Assembly (NCBI GenBank): GCA_038881895.1
Contig: JAVZOV010000002.1
Span: 226,961 to 290,960 of the forward strand
Direction of reading: 5' to 3'
Length of the DNA: 64,000 nt
Source of the DNA: Thermoprotei archaeon
GTDB lineage: Archaea > Thermoproteota > Thermoprotei > Gearchaeales > WAQG01
Shown here piece after piece: positions 27,246 through 36,942 of the stretch (position 1 is the stretch's first letter; each line of letters begins with the position of its first letter). A program made the translations under genes and the position numbers. A model generated the notes under the pieces. That model was not told the DNA's origin. It saw only the letters and a program-made list of their open reading frames with translations, and did not search any database.

Positions 27246-27767
27246 TTACGCCCAGCAAAATTCCTTATATGCACATCTTCTGCAATAGGGAATCCTGATC
27301 GGCGGCGGGGGGCGTTCCAGCCGAGCTATCTCCTTAATTTCGTTAAGGACTTTTAAGAGCACCTGTTCAGCTTCTGCATCTAGCTTCACACTTATCTTCC
27401 TCTTTTCGGTTGGGATAAGGATCCAGCCATCAGCATCAACATCGTACTCCTTAAGTCTGAAAAGGTAGTAGAGGAGTTGAAAACGTGCTGCTTCAATAAA
27501 TTTCGAGGATGCTTTTATCTCGCACGCCGCTCTTTCGGCTCTTTTGAATAAATCGATCTTTATGCCCTCCAAGGATACTTCCTTTAGCATCCTACGGTAG
27601 AAGATCTCATGAATCGCCCTCCCAATATCTAAAGCCGACGCGTCTTCGTCAGGGGTTATTTCGTGGCTCATTAGCCAAACCTCGCGCTTACAGATGAAGT
27701 AATACCAAACAAGCGTGCCCGTAATCGGTTTGCTGGAGCAAAGGGTGTAGGGAAGATCGACTTGCAA
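27246..27767 (-). CDS. cas4: CRISPR adaptation nuclease Cas4
   Basis: RecB-like nuclease with a [4Fe-4S] cluster that trims prespacers and fixes PAM orientation. The first cluster Cys is in YFICKREVWL (about residue 27) and the last three are in YCRRCAYKEFCWA at the C-terminus; GRAIHEIF holds the RecB His and the DADGWILIPTEKRK segment the acidic and Lys residues. Length 173 is normal for type I-B. It lies between cas3 and cas1. Confidence 0.93.
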   Translation of the reverse strand: MQVDLPYTLCSSKPITGTLVWYYFICKREVWLMSHEITPDEDASALDIGRAIHEIFYRRMLKEVSLEGIKIDLFKRAERAACEIKASSKFIEAARFQLLYYLFRLKEYDVDADGWILIPTEKRKISVKLDAEAEQVLLKVLNEIKEIARLERPPPPIRIPYCRRCAYKEFCWA

Positions 27768-27784
27768 TACAATACCACCTCATG

Positions 27785-30241
27785 TTAGAATATTAAGAAT
27801 TTTGATTCTTCGCGTGTTGCGGTTTTAAATCCCGTCTCCGGATCATAGTAGGCAGGGATTTCCTCGCGGGGCACACGTAATACGTTAGCTCGGGTCGTTA
27901 TGGGCTCAAGGCTCTTCAAGCTCGCCTCGCTCTCATAAACCTCGACAATGTAGTTCTCCATCTCAGCCCTCAGCTTTCTAAGCTCTGCTTTAAGCTTAAA
28001 CACATTCTCTAAAACTTCTTCCTTTTCTATAGCGCTTAGGACCTCCTTAAACTTTTTCAGCAGCTGCTCAGCCTCACCATCATATTCCACGTAAACGGGC
28101 ACCTTGGGCTCCTCTTTGATAAGTGAGAAGTGAGCCAATTTCTCGAAGTTCAACCTCTTTATTTTGTTCAATAGGTCCTCGCAATATTGATTCTTCTCGA
28201 CGTTCATTCTGTAAGTGACGTCTTTGTAATACTGCTTCATCAATTCTGCAAGTTCGTGCTCTTTTATGCTCTCCTTATGGGCTATAAGTTCCATGGTTAT
28301 CTTCGGAAGTATGCAGCCGTATATTTTCCTGGAATCCTCCTGTCCGTTTTCATCAACGATCCTGAGGACGTACACTTTCCCTTCCGGAAGCCTCCAGTTC
28401 CTGTTGCATCTTCCGGCAACCTGAACGATTGAGTCGAGGGGGCCAAGATCCCTAAAGGCGAGGTCGAAATCCAGGTCCACGCCTGCCTCAACAACCTGTG
28501 TGGAAACCAGAATCACGCTGCGCCGCTCTTCCAAAAGCCTCCTCAACAGTTCTATCCTTCTCTTCCTCTCCATGGGAATTATGCTCGTCGACAGGTATGC
28601 CAACACAACCTTTGCAGGCTCTGGCAATTCATCATTTGGTCCGACCCTGACTGCCTCCTCCCCAAGCCTTTCAACCAACCTTCTATAGACCCTTTTCGAA
28701 GCCCCTATAGTATTAACAACTAAAAGCGCGGATGTGCCCTTCGTCCACTTTGATAGGAAGAGATCCGCAAACTCTTCAGCCGTTACGGTCTTTTCAAGCT
28801 GTGGTATCAGCTCCGTTCTGTCCATGTGTTTGAAGTATCTTTCCGGTTCAGGCACCAGTTCAACGCTTTCCCCACTAAAGATTGCCGGCATGGTGGCGGT
28901 CATCAATATGATCCTCATGTTAAACTCTTCGGCCAGATACAGCAGGGCGTCGCGCACAAGCCTCCAATACTCAAGCGGGATCGCCTGAACCTCGTCCAAG
29001 ATGAGGATGGAGCCAGCCAGGTTGTGAAACTTTTTAAGCGGCGAATTTTCGCTCCCAATTATGGACCGCAGAAGCTGCTCAAAGGTTGTGACGACGAAGC
29101 TTGATTCCCATGAGTCCACTAAAAGCAGGAGCTTATCGAGTGGAACATTGTTTGATTTCTGTGATGGGAAAAATAGGTGATGGTGCTTCAGAAGAGTGGA
29201 GATGTCGGGCTTCCTCCCATAGTAGACGGACAGCACATCCTCCACGCGGGCATAGGTCTGCTCAATTATGTTGATGTAGGGCAGGCAGTAGACTATCCTG
29301 ACATACCCGAGGCTCTCGCTGACTTTGAGCGCAGCATGTATTCCTAGCAGGGTTTTCCCTGCTCCTGTAGGCAAAGTGATCGTGATGATTCTCGGCGCGC
29401 TCGTCAAAACTGCAGCGAGGCGTTTGTCCACATCTGAGAAAATGGACTTTCTGAGCTTGTTTATTTCGGATGAGTTCGTTGAGGCAAACCTTTCTTCAAC
29501 GTATTTCGAAACAAGGTCCGAGGGAAGCGTTCTTCGGCTGATAGTCTTCACCCCTCCGGCATCTTTTTTGTCCGCGTCAACGAGGGCTGAAAAGAGTAAA
29601 AGGGTGGTGTAATAGCTTCGCCACCTCTCCTGCTCTTCCAAGCCCCGGAGATGACGTATGGCCGACTTTAACGCTTGACTGACTTCGGGTAGAAAGTTCT
29701 TAAAGTTGCATATGAAATCAGAGATCTCCTGTAAACCGATTTCAGCTAGCTCGTTAGATATTTTGCTGATGTTACTTTTAATAGAGCTTACCTGCTCCAT
29801 AATCACATGTTCATCAAGCCCGGGAAGGTCAATGTTTTTTTCTAAAAAGTCAAAGCTCTTAAGATTACCGTGATGGGAGTAAACACAGATAAATCCTATA
29901 GCGGCTAGGAAAGGGTCTTTCAACCTCCTGTTTATCAGCCAGGATGCAAAAATTGCTGACAGCTCGGAATGGTCCGAAAGGTTGCCCCGCACTTTTACAT
30001 TTTGATAACAGTTGGGTTTTAAGCGCTTTTGGAAGTAGATTGTGTATTTGCCTATATCGTGGCATTTACCGATGATCTCAGCAGCTTCAGCTATCCTTGG
30101 ATCATCAATCCTGACGGAAGAGACGTACTCCCTGCACAACTTTCCAACTTCGCTGAGATGTCTCTTCAGCTCAACGCCTGGATGCGAGCAAAAATGTTCA
30201 CAATCATTATTACATGAAAACGCCGACAACTTTGTCACCAT
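27785..30241 (-). CDS. cas3: Cas3 helicase-nuclease (HD + SF2)
   Basis: Effector that is recruited to Cascade-bound target DNA and degrades it. The HD nuclease domain (about 15-240) shows HPGVELKRHLSEVGK and IIGKCHDIGKYTIYF with the HD pair; the helicase has Walker A TLPTGAGKTLLG (about 288), DEVQAIP as motif II, TATMP as motif III and VAGRCNRNWRLPEG as motif VI. Length 818 is complete. It overlaps cas5 by 32 bases. Base composition is clearly more GC-rich than the core genes, in keeping with horizontal transfer. Confidence 0.95.
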   Translation of the reverse strand: MVTKLSAFSCNNDCEHFCSHPGVELKRHLSEVGKLCREYVSSVRIDDPRIAEAAEIIGKCHDIGKYTIYFQKRLKPNCYQNVKVRGNLSDHSELSAIFASWLINRRLKDPFLAAIGFICVYSHHGNLKSFDFLEKNIDLPGLDEHVIMEQVSSIKSNISKISNELAEIGLQEISDFICNFKNFLPEVSQALKSAIRHLRGLEEQERWRSYYTTLLLFSALVDADKKDAGGVKTISRRTLPSDLVSKYVEERFASTNSSEINKLRKSIFSDVDKRLAAVLTSAPRIITITLPTGAGKTLLGIHAALKVSESLGYVRIVYCLPYINIIEQTYARVEDVLSVYYGRKPDISTLLKHHHLFFPSQKSNNVPLDKLLLLVDSWESSFVVTTFEQLLRSIIGSENSPLKKFHNLAGSILILDEVQAIPLEYWRLVRDALLYLAEEFNMRIILMTATMPAIFSGESVELVPEPERYFKHMDRTELIPQLEKTVTAEEFADLFLSKWTKGTSALLVVNTIGASKRVYRRLVERLGEEAVRVGPNDELPEPAKVVLAYLSTSIIPMERKRRIELLRRLLEERRSVILVSTQVVEAGVDLDFDLAFRDLGPLDSIVQVAGRCNRNWRLPEGKVYVLRIVDENGQEDSRKIYGCILPKITMELIAHKESIKEHELAELMKQYYKDVTYRMNVEKNQYCEDLLNKIKRLNFEKLAHFSLIKEEPKVPVYVEYDGEAEQLLKKFKEVLSAIEKEEVLENVFKLKAELRKLRAEMENYIVEVYESEASLKSLEPITTRANVLRVPREEIPAYYDPETGFKTATREESKFLIF

Positions 30242-30962
30242 TTAACGTGCAGCTGAAAACCTCACAATCTACCTTGACTTTTATTGGTTTACTTTTCTCT
30301 TCATAGACGTAATCTTCTTTTCTTCTCAGTTTCCTATCTTCACTGAAATCTGCCGGTACAAGATCTTCGATATATATTTTCCGTTCATGCTGCGGGTAAA
30401 TCTTCTTAATGACTGAGATGGGTATCACAGTATGGACTTCAACCTCATCGTTTGGCTTATAAACTTCAGCGTCTACAACATCAACGAATTCCACACTAGC
30501 TATATTGTTAGCAGTGCCCAAAGATGGAGGATATGAAAATTTATGTCTCCTTATTCGATCTGCAACCTCATTCATCAACTTCTCATCTTCATGGTTGAAG
30601 AATATTCTGAAGGATAGTTGAGATAGTTCACGTTCGCCTGAAACAAGCGTGTCCACGTGCACTTGCATTGATCCCCCAGCTCCCATCAACTTCTTTAAAG
30701 TCAGAGGCTTGTCAGTCATTAAGTAATTCAATGTGTTTGTAATATGTCTTACTGGCGATTTCACTTGCAACGCTATCCTGCATTTATCTGAGGAAAAAAT
30801 AGAATAGTATGAGTCTCTATCGTAGCCGAGTATAGCTGCAATCATCCCAGCGATCGTAGTTCTGGGCGGGAAGGAGTAGCTGAGAGAACTTGTAGTTGAG
30901 AAGTGCTTTCTGAAATGCGCAAAAAAGCTCTTCACATCGAAGACTAGTAGCTTCAAGTTCAC
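30210..30962 (-). CDS. cas5: Cas5 (type I-B), Cascade subunit
   Basis: RAMP protein that caps the crRNA 5' handle in the Cascade complex. The N-terminal MNLKLLVFDVKSFFAHFRKHF and SYSFPPRTTIAGMIAAILG segments are the Cas5 signature of subtype I-B (Cas5h). Length 250 is standard. It begins at the base after cas7 ends and overlaps cas3. Since the crRNA 5' handle it holds has two versions in array 1 (last base C or U), its handle recognition may be of interest. Confidence 0.92.
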   Translation of the reverse strand: MNLKLLVFDVKSFFAHFRKHFSTTSSLSYSFPPRTTIAGMIAAILGYDRDSYYSIFSSDKCRIALQVKSPVRHITNTLNYLMTDKPLTLKKLMGAGGSMQVHVDTLVSGERELSQLSFRIFFNHEDEKLMNEVADRIRRHKFSYPPSLGTANNIASVEFVDVVDAEVYKPNDEVEVHTVIPISVIKKIYPQHERKIYIEDLVPADFSEDRKLRRKEDYVYEEKSKPIKVKVDCEVFSCTLNGDKVVGVFM

Positions 30963-31913
30963 TCACGTTCTCTCTATAACGGCTTTTATTTCTGCGTCAG
31001 TTAATTCATGTGGAAGTTTTGAGAACTTTTCAGGGCAGCAGCTTTTAACAGGTTTTTCAACGAAACTTAGTTCCTCACTTGTCCTCAAGTAAAGCTTGGA
31101 TATGACGTCCTTGTTCCGTTCTAGGTTGTTGACTAGCTCATTAAAGTTAATGTCCAAGTCTTTGAAATCTCTTATAGCTTCTCCCTTTTGATTAACCACA
31201 ATGAACCTGCGTAGGTCACCGAGAACAGTGTCAGCGTCTTTGTATTCTATCCGCATATAAAGATGTGGTCTCTCACCTATCTTGCTCCTCGTTGTTGGCT
31301 GAACCTCGAGGGCTTTCCAGATAAGATTGTCGAACACTTTCAAGTCGTTCTGAGACATCCCTGTTACTTTAGCTCTTCTGCCGCTTACAACGCCGTAAAA
31401 TCCAATTAGAGAATAGTAAACGCGCCAGTCCCTGCCTATTGTACCGTATTTTTCAACAGCCCCGGAAAAGACTGATGTTATTGCAGATGTGTCCATGACT
31501 TCAACCTTGTGGAATGAGAACCCCCATGTGAACTGAACTGGGCCTATAAATGATTTTGGTTTTTCTTTGATAGTCATGGTCGCTCCGAAAAGCCGCGCAT
31601 CTATACACCTCTCAAGCACTTTATGAAGACTCTCTTCGTCAAGATTTCTGAGAAGCATTTTAACTCTTTCTTCGGCTGTGACGTTTTCGCCCGCAATTTT
31701 AGTTACATAAACATAATTTTCGCCGAACTTTTCGACAATGTAATCTCGGAAGAACCTTTTCAGTCTAACATCAGTGACAAGGTTTATGTTTGTTTTTGGG
31801 TCGATCCTCGGCTTATTCTCTGCATCAGGATCGCCGTTTGGATTGCACATTTTCGCCTCGTATATTAACAGGATCTCACTGTTCGTAAGTCCCTCTTCCA
31901 TCTCATTTTTCAC
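30963..31913 (-). CDS. cas7: Cas7 (Csh2-type), Cascade backbone
   Basis: Backbone RAMP subunit that polymerises along the crRNA spacer. Csh2-family hallmarks are the opening SEILLIYEAKMCNPNGDPDAENKPR, where CNPNGDPD is diagnostic, followed by VTDVRLKRFFRDYI, and the central FGATMTIK region. Length 316 fits. It overlaps cas8b by 11 bases and directly abuts cas5. Confidence 0.95.
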   Translation of the reverse strand: MKNEMEEGLTNSEILLIYEAKMCNPNGDPDAENKPRIDPKTNINLVTDVRLKRFFRDYIVEKFGENYVYVTKIAGENVTAEERVKMLLRNLDEESLHKVLERCIDARLFGATMTIKEKPKSFIGPVQFTWGFSFHKVEVMDTSAITSVFSGAVEKYGTIGRDWRVYYSLIGFYGVVSGRRAKVTGMSQNDLKVFDNLIWKALEVQPTTRSKIGERPHLYMRIEYKDADTVLGDLRRFIVVNQKGEAIRDFKDLDINFNELVNNLERNKDVISKLYLRTSEELSFVEKPVKSCCPEKFSKLPHELTDAEIKAVIERT

Positions 31914-33750
31914 CTCCGCTCGTTATGGCTTGAAGAGTTACATACGCGTATCCGGAAAGTATGTAAAACACATTGTCTATTGGATTCTGAAGCGCTTCTA
32001 AATTTCTGTCTAACATTTTTTTCATGTATGCATATAATTCCTCATTATAGGTGTCTAGTAATCTGTAATTCTTTAACCCCTCATGCACAGAGGAAGCAAG
32101 ATATTTAACTCTTTCAACAGGCATTCCCTCGTATCTTATCTTATTGAGCACGGCTTTATTTTTATTATTTTTGTACTGTTCTATTCCTATTTTTCCTATA
32201 AGGACACCAAGCAAGAAAAGCGCTTTTTGCCACTCCGTATACTTCATCATTGAGAAGAATTTTTCAATTTTATCGTCGGGGATTTTGAGCGAATTTGTCC
32301 CGTTTTCTTGCTCCATTTCAATAGCCTCCTGCCACTCTTCAATAACATTGAGCTCCCTTAAAAGTTTTATTAACAAATTATACTTTAAAAGACCTCTGCA
32401 GAGTGATTCCTCGTCGCTCTTTTCAGTATTTATGTTGTATCCCCTAGTCTTATATCTGTTAATCCTAGCGAATAGAACAGCCCTGGAAATTATGTTTTCC
32501 CTTGGGTACATGGTTCTAGTGAGCATGGAATTAAACAGCTCTACTAAAGGTTTCCAGTCTATTTGCGTTGCTTTTTTTAAAGGAAATATTGAGGAAATAT
32601 TTTCGAACCCAATGTACCATTCCCTAGAGTACTCAGAAAACAATTCCGCTAATTCTTTTGAGATACTACTAGACAACTTAGCCAATTTCAACAGTTCCAT
32701 CATTGGAACATCTTGAATTAAATATTGAAAGGAGAAGTGTGATGAGGCTCGATATCCGAACAGCAAATTTAAAAAGACTAAGGGGAGGTTTTCGTCTTGC
32801 ATGAGATCTTCAACCTTTTCCAGTTTTTCAAAAGTATTCACTGCATTAAAAGCATCACTAATTTCTTGGGCGATGTTCTGGAGTATATCATAAGACATAC
32901 GTGTTTCCATGCCTCTCTCCACGATCCTGAATGTTCCGGGTATTAGGAAGAGATTTAACTCTTCACCAATTCTTGCAGTTAGCTTTCGTTCTATAAAGTT
33001 CATGCTCAACACAAGCTTTTTTTTGCAATCCGTACACACGGCATGAGCTTTTAACATGTTTTCGGGCTTTCTGCTTAACTCTGGCATAAAACCAGCCTTG
33101 TCAACGTTATAAATGATTAGTAGTGTCCCTTCTGGATAAGATGGGTTAGTTAGCACTTTCTTCTCTTCGCCGCAGATGTGGCATCTCCCAAGCTTCATAG
33201 GATAATCTTCGCTCTCATATTCGTACAATATATAGCGCAGGAATTTCCGGTAGCCTGGTTCTTTAACTAAGTCTAGTAGTTTTCCATCCTTCTTTATAGA
33301 TACTGTGTAGAGAGCATTGTTCTTAGGGCATTCTCTCTCGGAAAGTAAAGCTTCAAAATCTTGAAAGCTCTTTCCGCCTGAGAAAAATTTTTCCTTAACC
33401 TCGCTGAGAATACGCTCCAGTTTCCTTATGTCTTCATCATTTAATCTTTTTTTAGTAATTTCGCTGATTATCTGATCGATAGCCCACTTCTTGTTTTTTG
33501 GATCAAGCAAATATTTTGGATTATTGGTGGTCAGTACAAGTTGTGGCTTCATACCTATTGCATTACCAGTCCAGAGGAATTCTTTTGCTCTTTCTTGGTC
33601 ACATTCAATAGTGCAGTCATATTCCAACTTCCCACTGTCTAGGTCAAAAATAACCTTGACAAGCCGATCTTCTTTTTTAATCTTTTCAATGGGGAATTCT
33701 TCTCCCTGTGAAAGTAATATCTCGCCAATTTCCTTCAATGCACTAAGCAT
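31903..33750 (-). CDS. cas8b: Cas8b (Csh1-like), Cascade large subunit
   Basis: Predicted large subunit that reads the PAM and recruits Cas3. It is identified mainly by position between cas6 and cas7 and by the zinc-finger-like pair GRCHICGEE and AVCTDCKK (about residues 193-240), typical of Csh1/Cas8b. The 615 residues are otherwise divergent, as usual for Cas8. The C-terminal helical part likely includes the small-subunit function, since no separate cas11 is present. It shares one base with cas6 at 33750. Confidence 0.88.
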   Translation of the reverse strand: MLSALKEIGEILLSQGEEFPIEKIKKEDRLVKVIFDLDSGKLEYDCTIECDQERAKEFLWTGNAIGMKPQLVLTTNNPKYLLDPKNKKWAIDQIISEITKKRLNDEDIRKLERILSEVKEKFFSGGKSFQDFEALLSERECPKNNALYTVSIKKDGKLLDLVKEPGYRKFLRYILYEYESEDYPMKLGRCHICGEEKKVLTNPSYPEGTLLIIYNVDKAGFMPELSRKPENMLKAHAVCTDCKKKLVLSMNFIERKLTARIGEELNLFLIPGTFRIVERGMETRMSYDILQNIAQEISDAFNAVNTFEKLEKVEDLMQDENLPLVFLNLLFGYRASSHFSFQYLIQDVPMMELLKLAKLSSSISKELAELFSEYSREWYIGFENISSIFPLKKATQIDWKPLVELFNSMLTRTMYPRENIISRAVLFARINRYKTRGYNINTEKSDEESLCRGLLKYNLLIKLLRELNVIEEWQEAIEMEQENGTNSLKIPDDKIEKFFSMMKYTEWQKALFLLGVLIGKIGIEQYKNNKNKAVLNKIRYEGMPVERVKYLASSVHEGLKNYRLLDTYNEELYAYMKKMLDRNLEALQNPIDNVFYILSGYAYVTLQAITSGGEK

Positions 33751-34532
33751 TAAATCACCTCAAACATTCCAAAGCCTTGTGAATTTTTAGCACCGAGTCC
33801 TGTTTCGTATGCAGTCATAATGAGTGTTTTTGGGCCTTTTAAAAGGAAATGGCCTATCCAACCCTTCACAACTGTGTCCTTATACAAGGTTGTTACTTCT
33901 TTTACTCTTAATGGTTTAATTTTAATGTTGGATTTTATATTTTTGCCAGAAAGCAGATAATACTTTTTCTTTACGTTGGAATTGATGAGGGCTGAAAACT
34001 CCTTCTCATATGGTGAAAAATAATATGTCTTTTTCTTACCATCAGGAGTCATGAGTGTGCTATATACTGTTAAAGGGGAGAGCATGCGTATTCTTAACTG
34101 ACCGTTTTTTATAGTTGGCATAGCTGGAAAAGCCAAATCAACCACTCTAAGCATGTGTTTACCTAAAACCATGAAGCCCTTCTTCACAATTGTATTTGCT
34201 AAGTCTTCTATAAATTTTTTGATAGGAGAGGAAATGTGCAGAGTTATGTTGCCGTCGTAAATGAACAGCTTGTTCTTTTTGTCCAACATATAATGTCCTT
34301 CAAGCCTTGAGAACGTGAACATTTTAAACTGTCTCTTATTGAAAAGGAAGCCTTTGTCGTGTAGAAAAGTAGCTAATTCCCGCGAGATATTATGATAAAT
34401 AGTAGCCTGAATAAGGTAATTATAATTTGTAGGCAAAACTACTCGTCCATCTTCTTGGTCTCTAAGGGTTAATCGCATCCTCATAGATCCAATCATCTCC
34501 AACCATTTCACAAGAGTTCCTGGCCATCTCAT
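33750..34532 (-). CDS. cas6: Cas6 crRNA-processing endoribonuclease
   Basis: Cuts the array transcript within each repeat to leave an 8-base 5' tag. The Cas6 family pattern is present: MRLTL near the N-terminus, LPTNYNYLIQATIYHNIS, and the C-terminal Gly-rich loop GLGAKNSQGFGMFEV. First gene of the cas operon. The ORF starts at 34532, but family alignment favours the ATG at 34484 or 34478 (MRMRLTL). Length 242-260. Its two substrate repeats differ only in the first 8 bases (array 1 versus 2), consistent with a single Cas6 serving both. Confidence 0.92.
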   Translation of the reverse strand: MRWPGTLVKWLEMIGSMRMRLTLRDQEDGRVVLPTNYNYLIQATIYHNISRELATFLHDKGFLFNKRQFKMFTFSRLEGHYMLDKKNKLFIYDGNITLHISSPIKKFIEDLANTIVKKGFMVLGKHMLRVVDLAFPAMPTIKNGQLRIRMLSPLTVYSTLMTPDGKKKTYYFSPYEKEFSALINSNVKKKYYLLSGKNIKSNIKIKPLRVKEVTTLYKDTVVKGWIGHFLLKGPKTLIMTAYETGLGAKNSQGFGMFEVI

Positions 34533-34981
34533 TAGTCATTAAATTGGCTATCCTTTCTTCACACAAACATGAATCACCTTAATATGATTTTGTTTTAGCT
34601 AACATTTAAGCTTTGCTCTCTTTCTGAAAACAAGCGCGAATTTTCAGCTAAAATTTTAATAGAAAAAGAAACTTACGGTTGGCACAAGGAAGGTTTCCCA
34701 CTACATGAGGGTTTCACCGAACTTGCCAACATCAAACTTTTCCATGCTGTTCCTAAACCTGTTGCCCAAAAAGCCTAAAACCACCCGTAGGACGGCTAGA
34801 CAAACACCAGCACGACGGGGTTCTCAACAGCGGCTAACGTTAGGTTTTCAAACATTTCAGGTCAAATAAAATTTAAATAAAAGGGTTTAAAAAACTTTCC
34901 AGTTGGATGATGAGAAAATATCGCCGAAAGAAACTCTCCTTTCTCCCCTCGAAACATTTTAAATCCAACAGCAGCTTAACC
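34533..34981. other. Intergenic region with cas promoter and unrecognised coding-like relic
   Basis: A TATA-like CTTAAATG on the minus strand (34604-34611 in plus coordinates) is suitably placed for the cas6-cas2 operon. From about 34690 to 34850 base composition is GC-richer than its flanks and the minus strand has overlapping partial frames (for example FLGNRFRNSMEKFDVGKFG ending at a stop near 34700), which look like the decayed end of a gene. I do not recognise the family. The remaining 34860-34981 is AT-rich. Confidence 0.3.
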
Positions 34982-36928
34982 TTAACTTATATGCCCTATC
35001 ATTTTTTTGAATTCTTGATGAGCTTGTTTAATTTCCTCCACTGAAGCTTCGTCCTCTAGGGTGGTCACATCTCCCACGGGTATGTTTGAAACCACGGCCT
35101 TTAAGACCCGTCGCATAATTTTGCCGCTTCTCGTCTTCGGCAATTTTGAAACAAAATATATTTCGTCAGGTGTAGCAACGGGGCCTATTGTCTTTCTCAT
35201 GTGCTCCTTTAATTCTTCTCTAAGTTTCTCGCTTGGCACGTAGCCTTGCTTTAGGATTGCGAAAATAACGATACTTTCGCCCTTAATTTCGTGGGGTTTG
35301 CCTATTACGGCTGCTTCGGCGATTGCCGGGTGGGATATGACGGCGCTTTCTAATTCCATAGTTCCTAGCCTGTGGCCTGCTATTTTTAATACTTCGTCTG
35401 CCCTTCCGAGAAGCCAGAAGTAGCCATCCTCGTCTTTCATGCAATAGTCTCCAGTGTAGTACATGCCTGGAAATTTGGACCAGTATGTTTGTTTGTAGCG
35501 TTCTGGGTCTTTGTATAGGGTCATTAGCATGCCTGGCCAGGGCTTCTTTATTACGAGGTAGCCTCTTACGCCTGGGGGCGCTGGCTTGCCGCTTTCGTCA
35601 ACCACGTCGGCGTCTATGCCTGGTAGCGGGAATGTTGCTGATCCGGGTTTTAGGGGCACTAGCCCTATTCCTGGTGCGGGCGATATCATTACGCCTCCTG
35701 TTTCTGTTTGCCACCAAGTGTCTACTATTGGGCAGCGTTCTCCACCTATGTGCCTGAAGTACCAAAGCCATGCTTCGGGGTTTATAGGTTCGCCTACACT
35801 TCCAAGAATTGTTAGGCTGCTTAGGTCATGCTTTTTGGGCCATTCCTCGCCGTATCGCATGAACGTGCGTATGGCTGTTGGGGAAGTGTAAAATATTGTG
35901 ACCCTATATTTTTCGATTATTTCCCACCATCTGTCAGGTTTTGGGTAGTCGGGGGCTCCTTCATAAATCACTATCGATGCCCCATGCATTAACGGCGCGT
36001 AAACGATTAAGCTGTGCCCCGTCACCCAGCCAACATCAGCTGTACACCAGTAAACGCTGTCCTCCTTTATGTCAAAGACCCACTGATATATGGAGTTTAG
36101 GAACACCAAATATCCGCCAGTGCTGTGAACTATCCCCTTAGGCTTGCCGGTTGTGCCAGAAGTGTATAGAATGTAAAGTGGATGGGTGCTTTCAATGGGC
36201 AGTGGATCTATCCTTCCTTTTATGTCGTTTACAAGTTCGTGATACCAGAGATCTCTGCCTTCTTTCATTCTAACCTCTTGGCCTGTCCGCTTAACCACTA
36301 TAACTTTCTCCACAGACGGAGTATTTTCTAAAGCTGAGTCCGCTATTTCTTTTAGCTGAACAACTTTTCCTCTTCTGTAACCTCCATCAGCCGTGATCAA
36401 CACCTTTGCTTCTGTGTCGTTTATTCTGTCTGCTAACGCCATTGAACTAAATCCAGAAAAGATTACGGTGTGTATGGCCCCTATCCTCGCAGATGCCAAC
36501 ATGGCAATGGGTAATTCAGGAATCATGGGAAGATAAAGTGCTATTCTGTCGCCCTTTTTGACTCCAAGATTTTTGAGGGCTATTGCCAACTTGTTTATTT
36601 CCCTATAAAGTTGGGAATAGCTCAGGGTTCTCTCTTCACCATTCTCTCCTTCCCAGTAGATGGCAACCTTATTCCTTCTCCAAGTTTTCAGGTGTCTATC
36701 AACACACAGATACGATGCATTTATTAAACCCCCAGAAAACCATTTTGCAAAAGGTGGATCCCACTCAAGAACTTTATCCCATGTTCTAAACCATTCTAGC
36801 TTTCTCGCTTCCTTCTCCCAAAATTCTTCAATATTTTCTAACGATTCTTTGTAAATGTCTATGTATTGTCTTATTGGCCAGTACTTTAGCATGACAGGCA
36901 AGGATTCAAATTTATCTTTTTCAGCCAT
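34982..36928 (-). CDS. acs: Acetyl-CoA synthetase (AMP-forming) or related acyl-CoA synthetase
   Basis: Adenylate-forming ligase that activates acetate or a short acid to its CoA thioester. P-loop [11 protein letters not shown] is at 255-265; [38 protein letters not shown] and the C-terminal [11 protein letters not shown] (catalytic Lys) follow. Length 648 and the N-terminal ACAS extension match Acs. It forms an operon behind an acyl-CoA dehydrogenase (14 bases apart) and is probably controlled by the divergent ArsR protein. It is distinct from the ADP-forming system at 57-61 kb. Substrate may be longer or branched given the dehydrogenase partner. Confidence 0.93.
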   Translation of the reverse strand: MAEKDKFESLPVMLKYWPIRQYIDIYKESLENIEEFWEKEARKLEWFRTWDKVLEWDPPFAKWFSGGLINASYLCVDRHLKTWRRNKVAIYWEGENGEERTLSYSQLYREINKLAIALKNLGVKKGDRIALYLPMIPELPIAMLASARIGAIHTVIFSGFSSMALADRINDTEAKVLITADGGYRRGKVVQLKEIADSALENTPSVEKVIVVKRTGQEVRMKEGRDLWYHELVNDIKGRIDPLPIESTHPLYILYTSGTTGKPKGIVHSTGGYLVFLNSIYQWVFDIKEDSVYWCTADVGWVTGHSLIVYAPLMHGASIVIYEGAPDYPKPDRWWEIIEKYRVTIFYTSPTAIRTFMRYGEEWPKKHDLSSLTILGSVGEPINPEAWLWYFRHIGGERCPIVDTWWQTETGGVMISPAPGIGLVPLKPGSATFPLPGIDADVVDESGKPAPPGVRGYLVIKKPWPGMLMTLYKDPERYKQTYWSKFPGMYYTGDYCMKDEDGYFWLLGRADEVLKIAGHRLGTMELESAVISHPAIAEAAVIGKPHEIKGESIVIFAILKQGYVPSEKLREELKEHMRKTIGPVATPDEIYFVSKLPKTRSGKIMRRVLKAVVSNIPVGDVTTLEDEASVEEIKQAHQEFKKMIGHIS

Positions 36929-36942
36929 TTACTATCCCTCAT

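Noticed and set aside
28187-29612. Several plus-strand frames of 60-95 codons opposite cas3
   Set aside because: Antisense shadows of the Cas3 helicase gene in a GC-richer region; no motifs and no ribosome sites.
32144-32716. 190-codon plus-strand frame opposite cas8b
   Set aside because: Long only because cas8b lacks the complementary stop codons; composition is Ser/Phe-rich shadow-like and it has no start signal.
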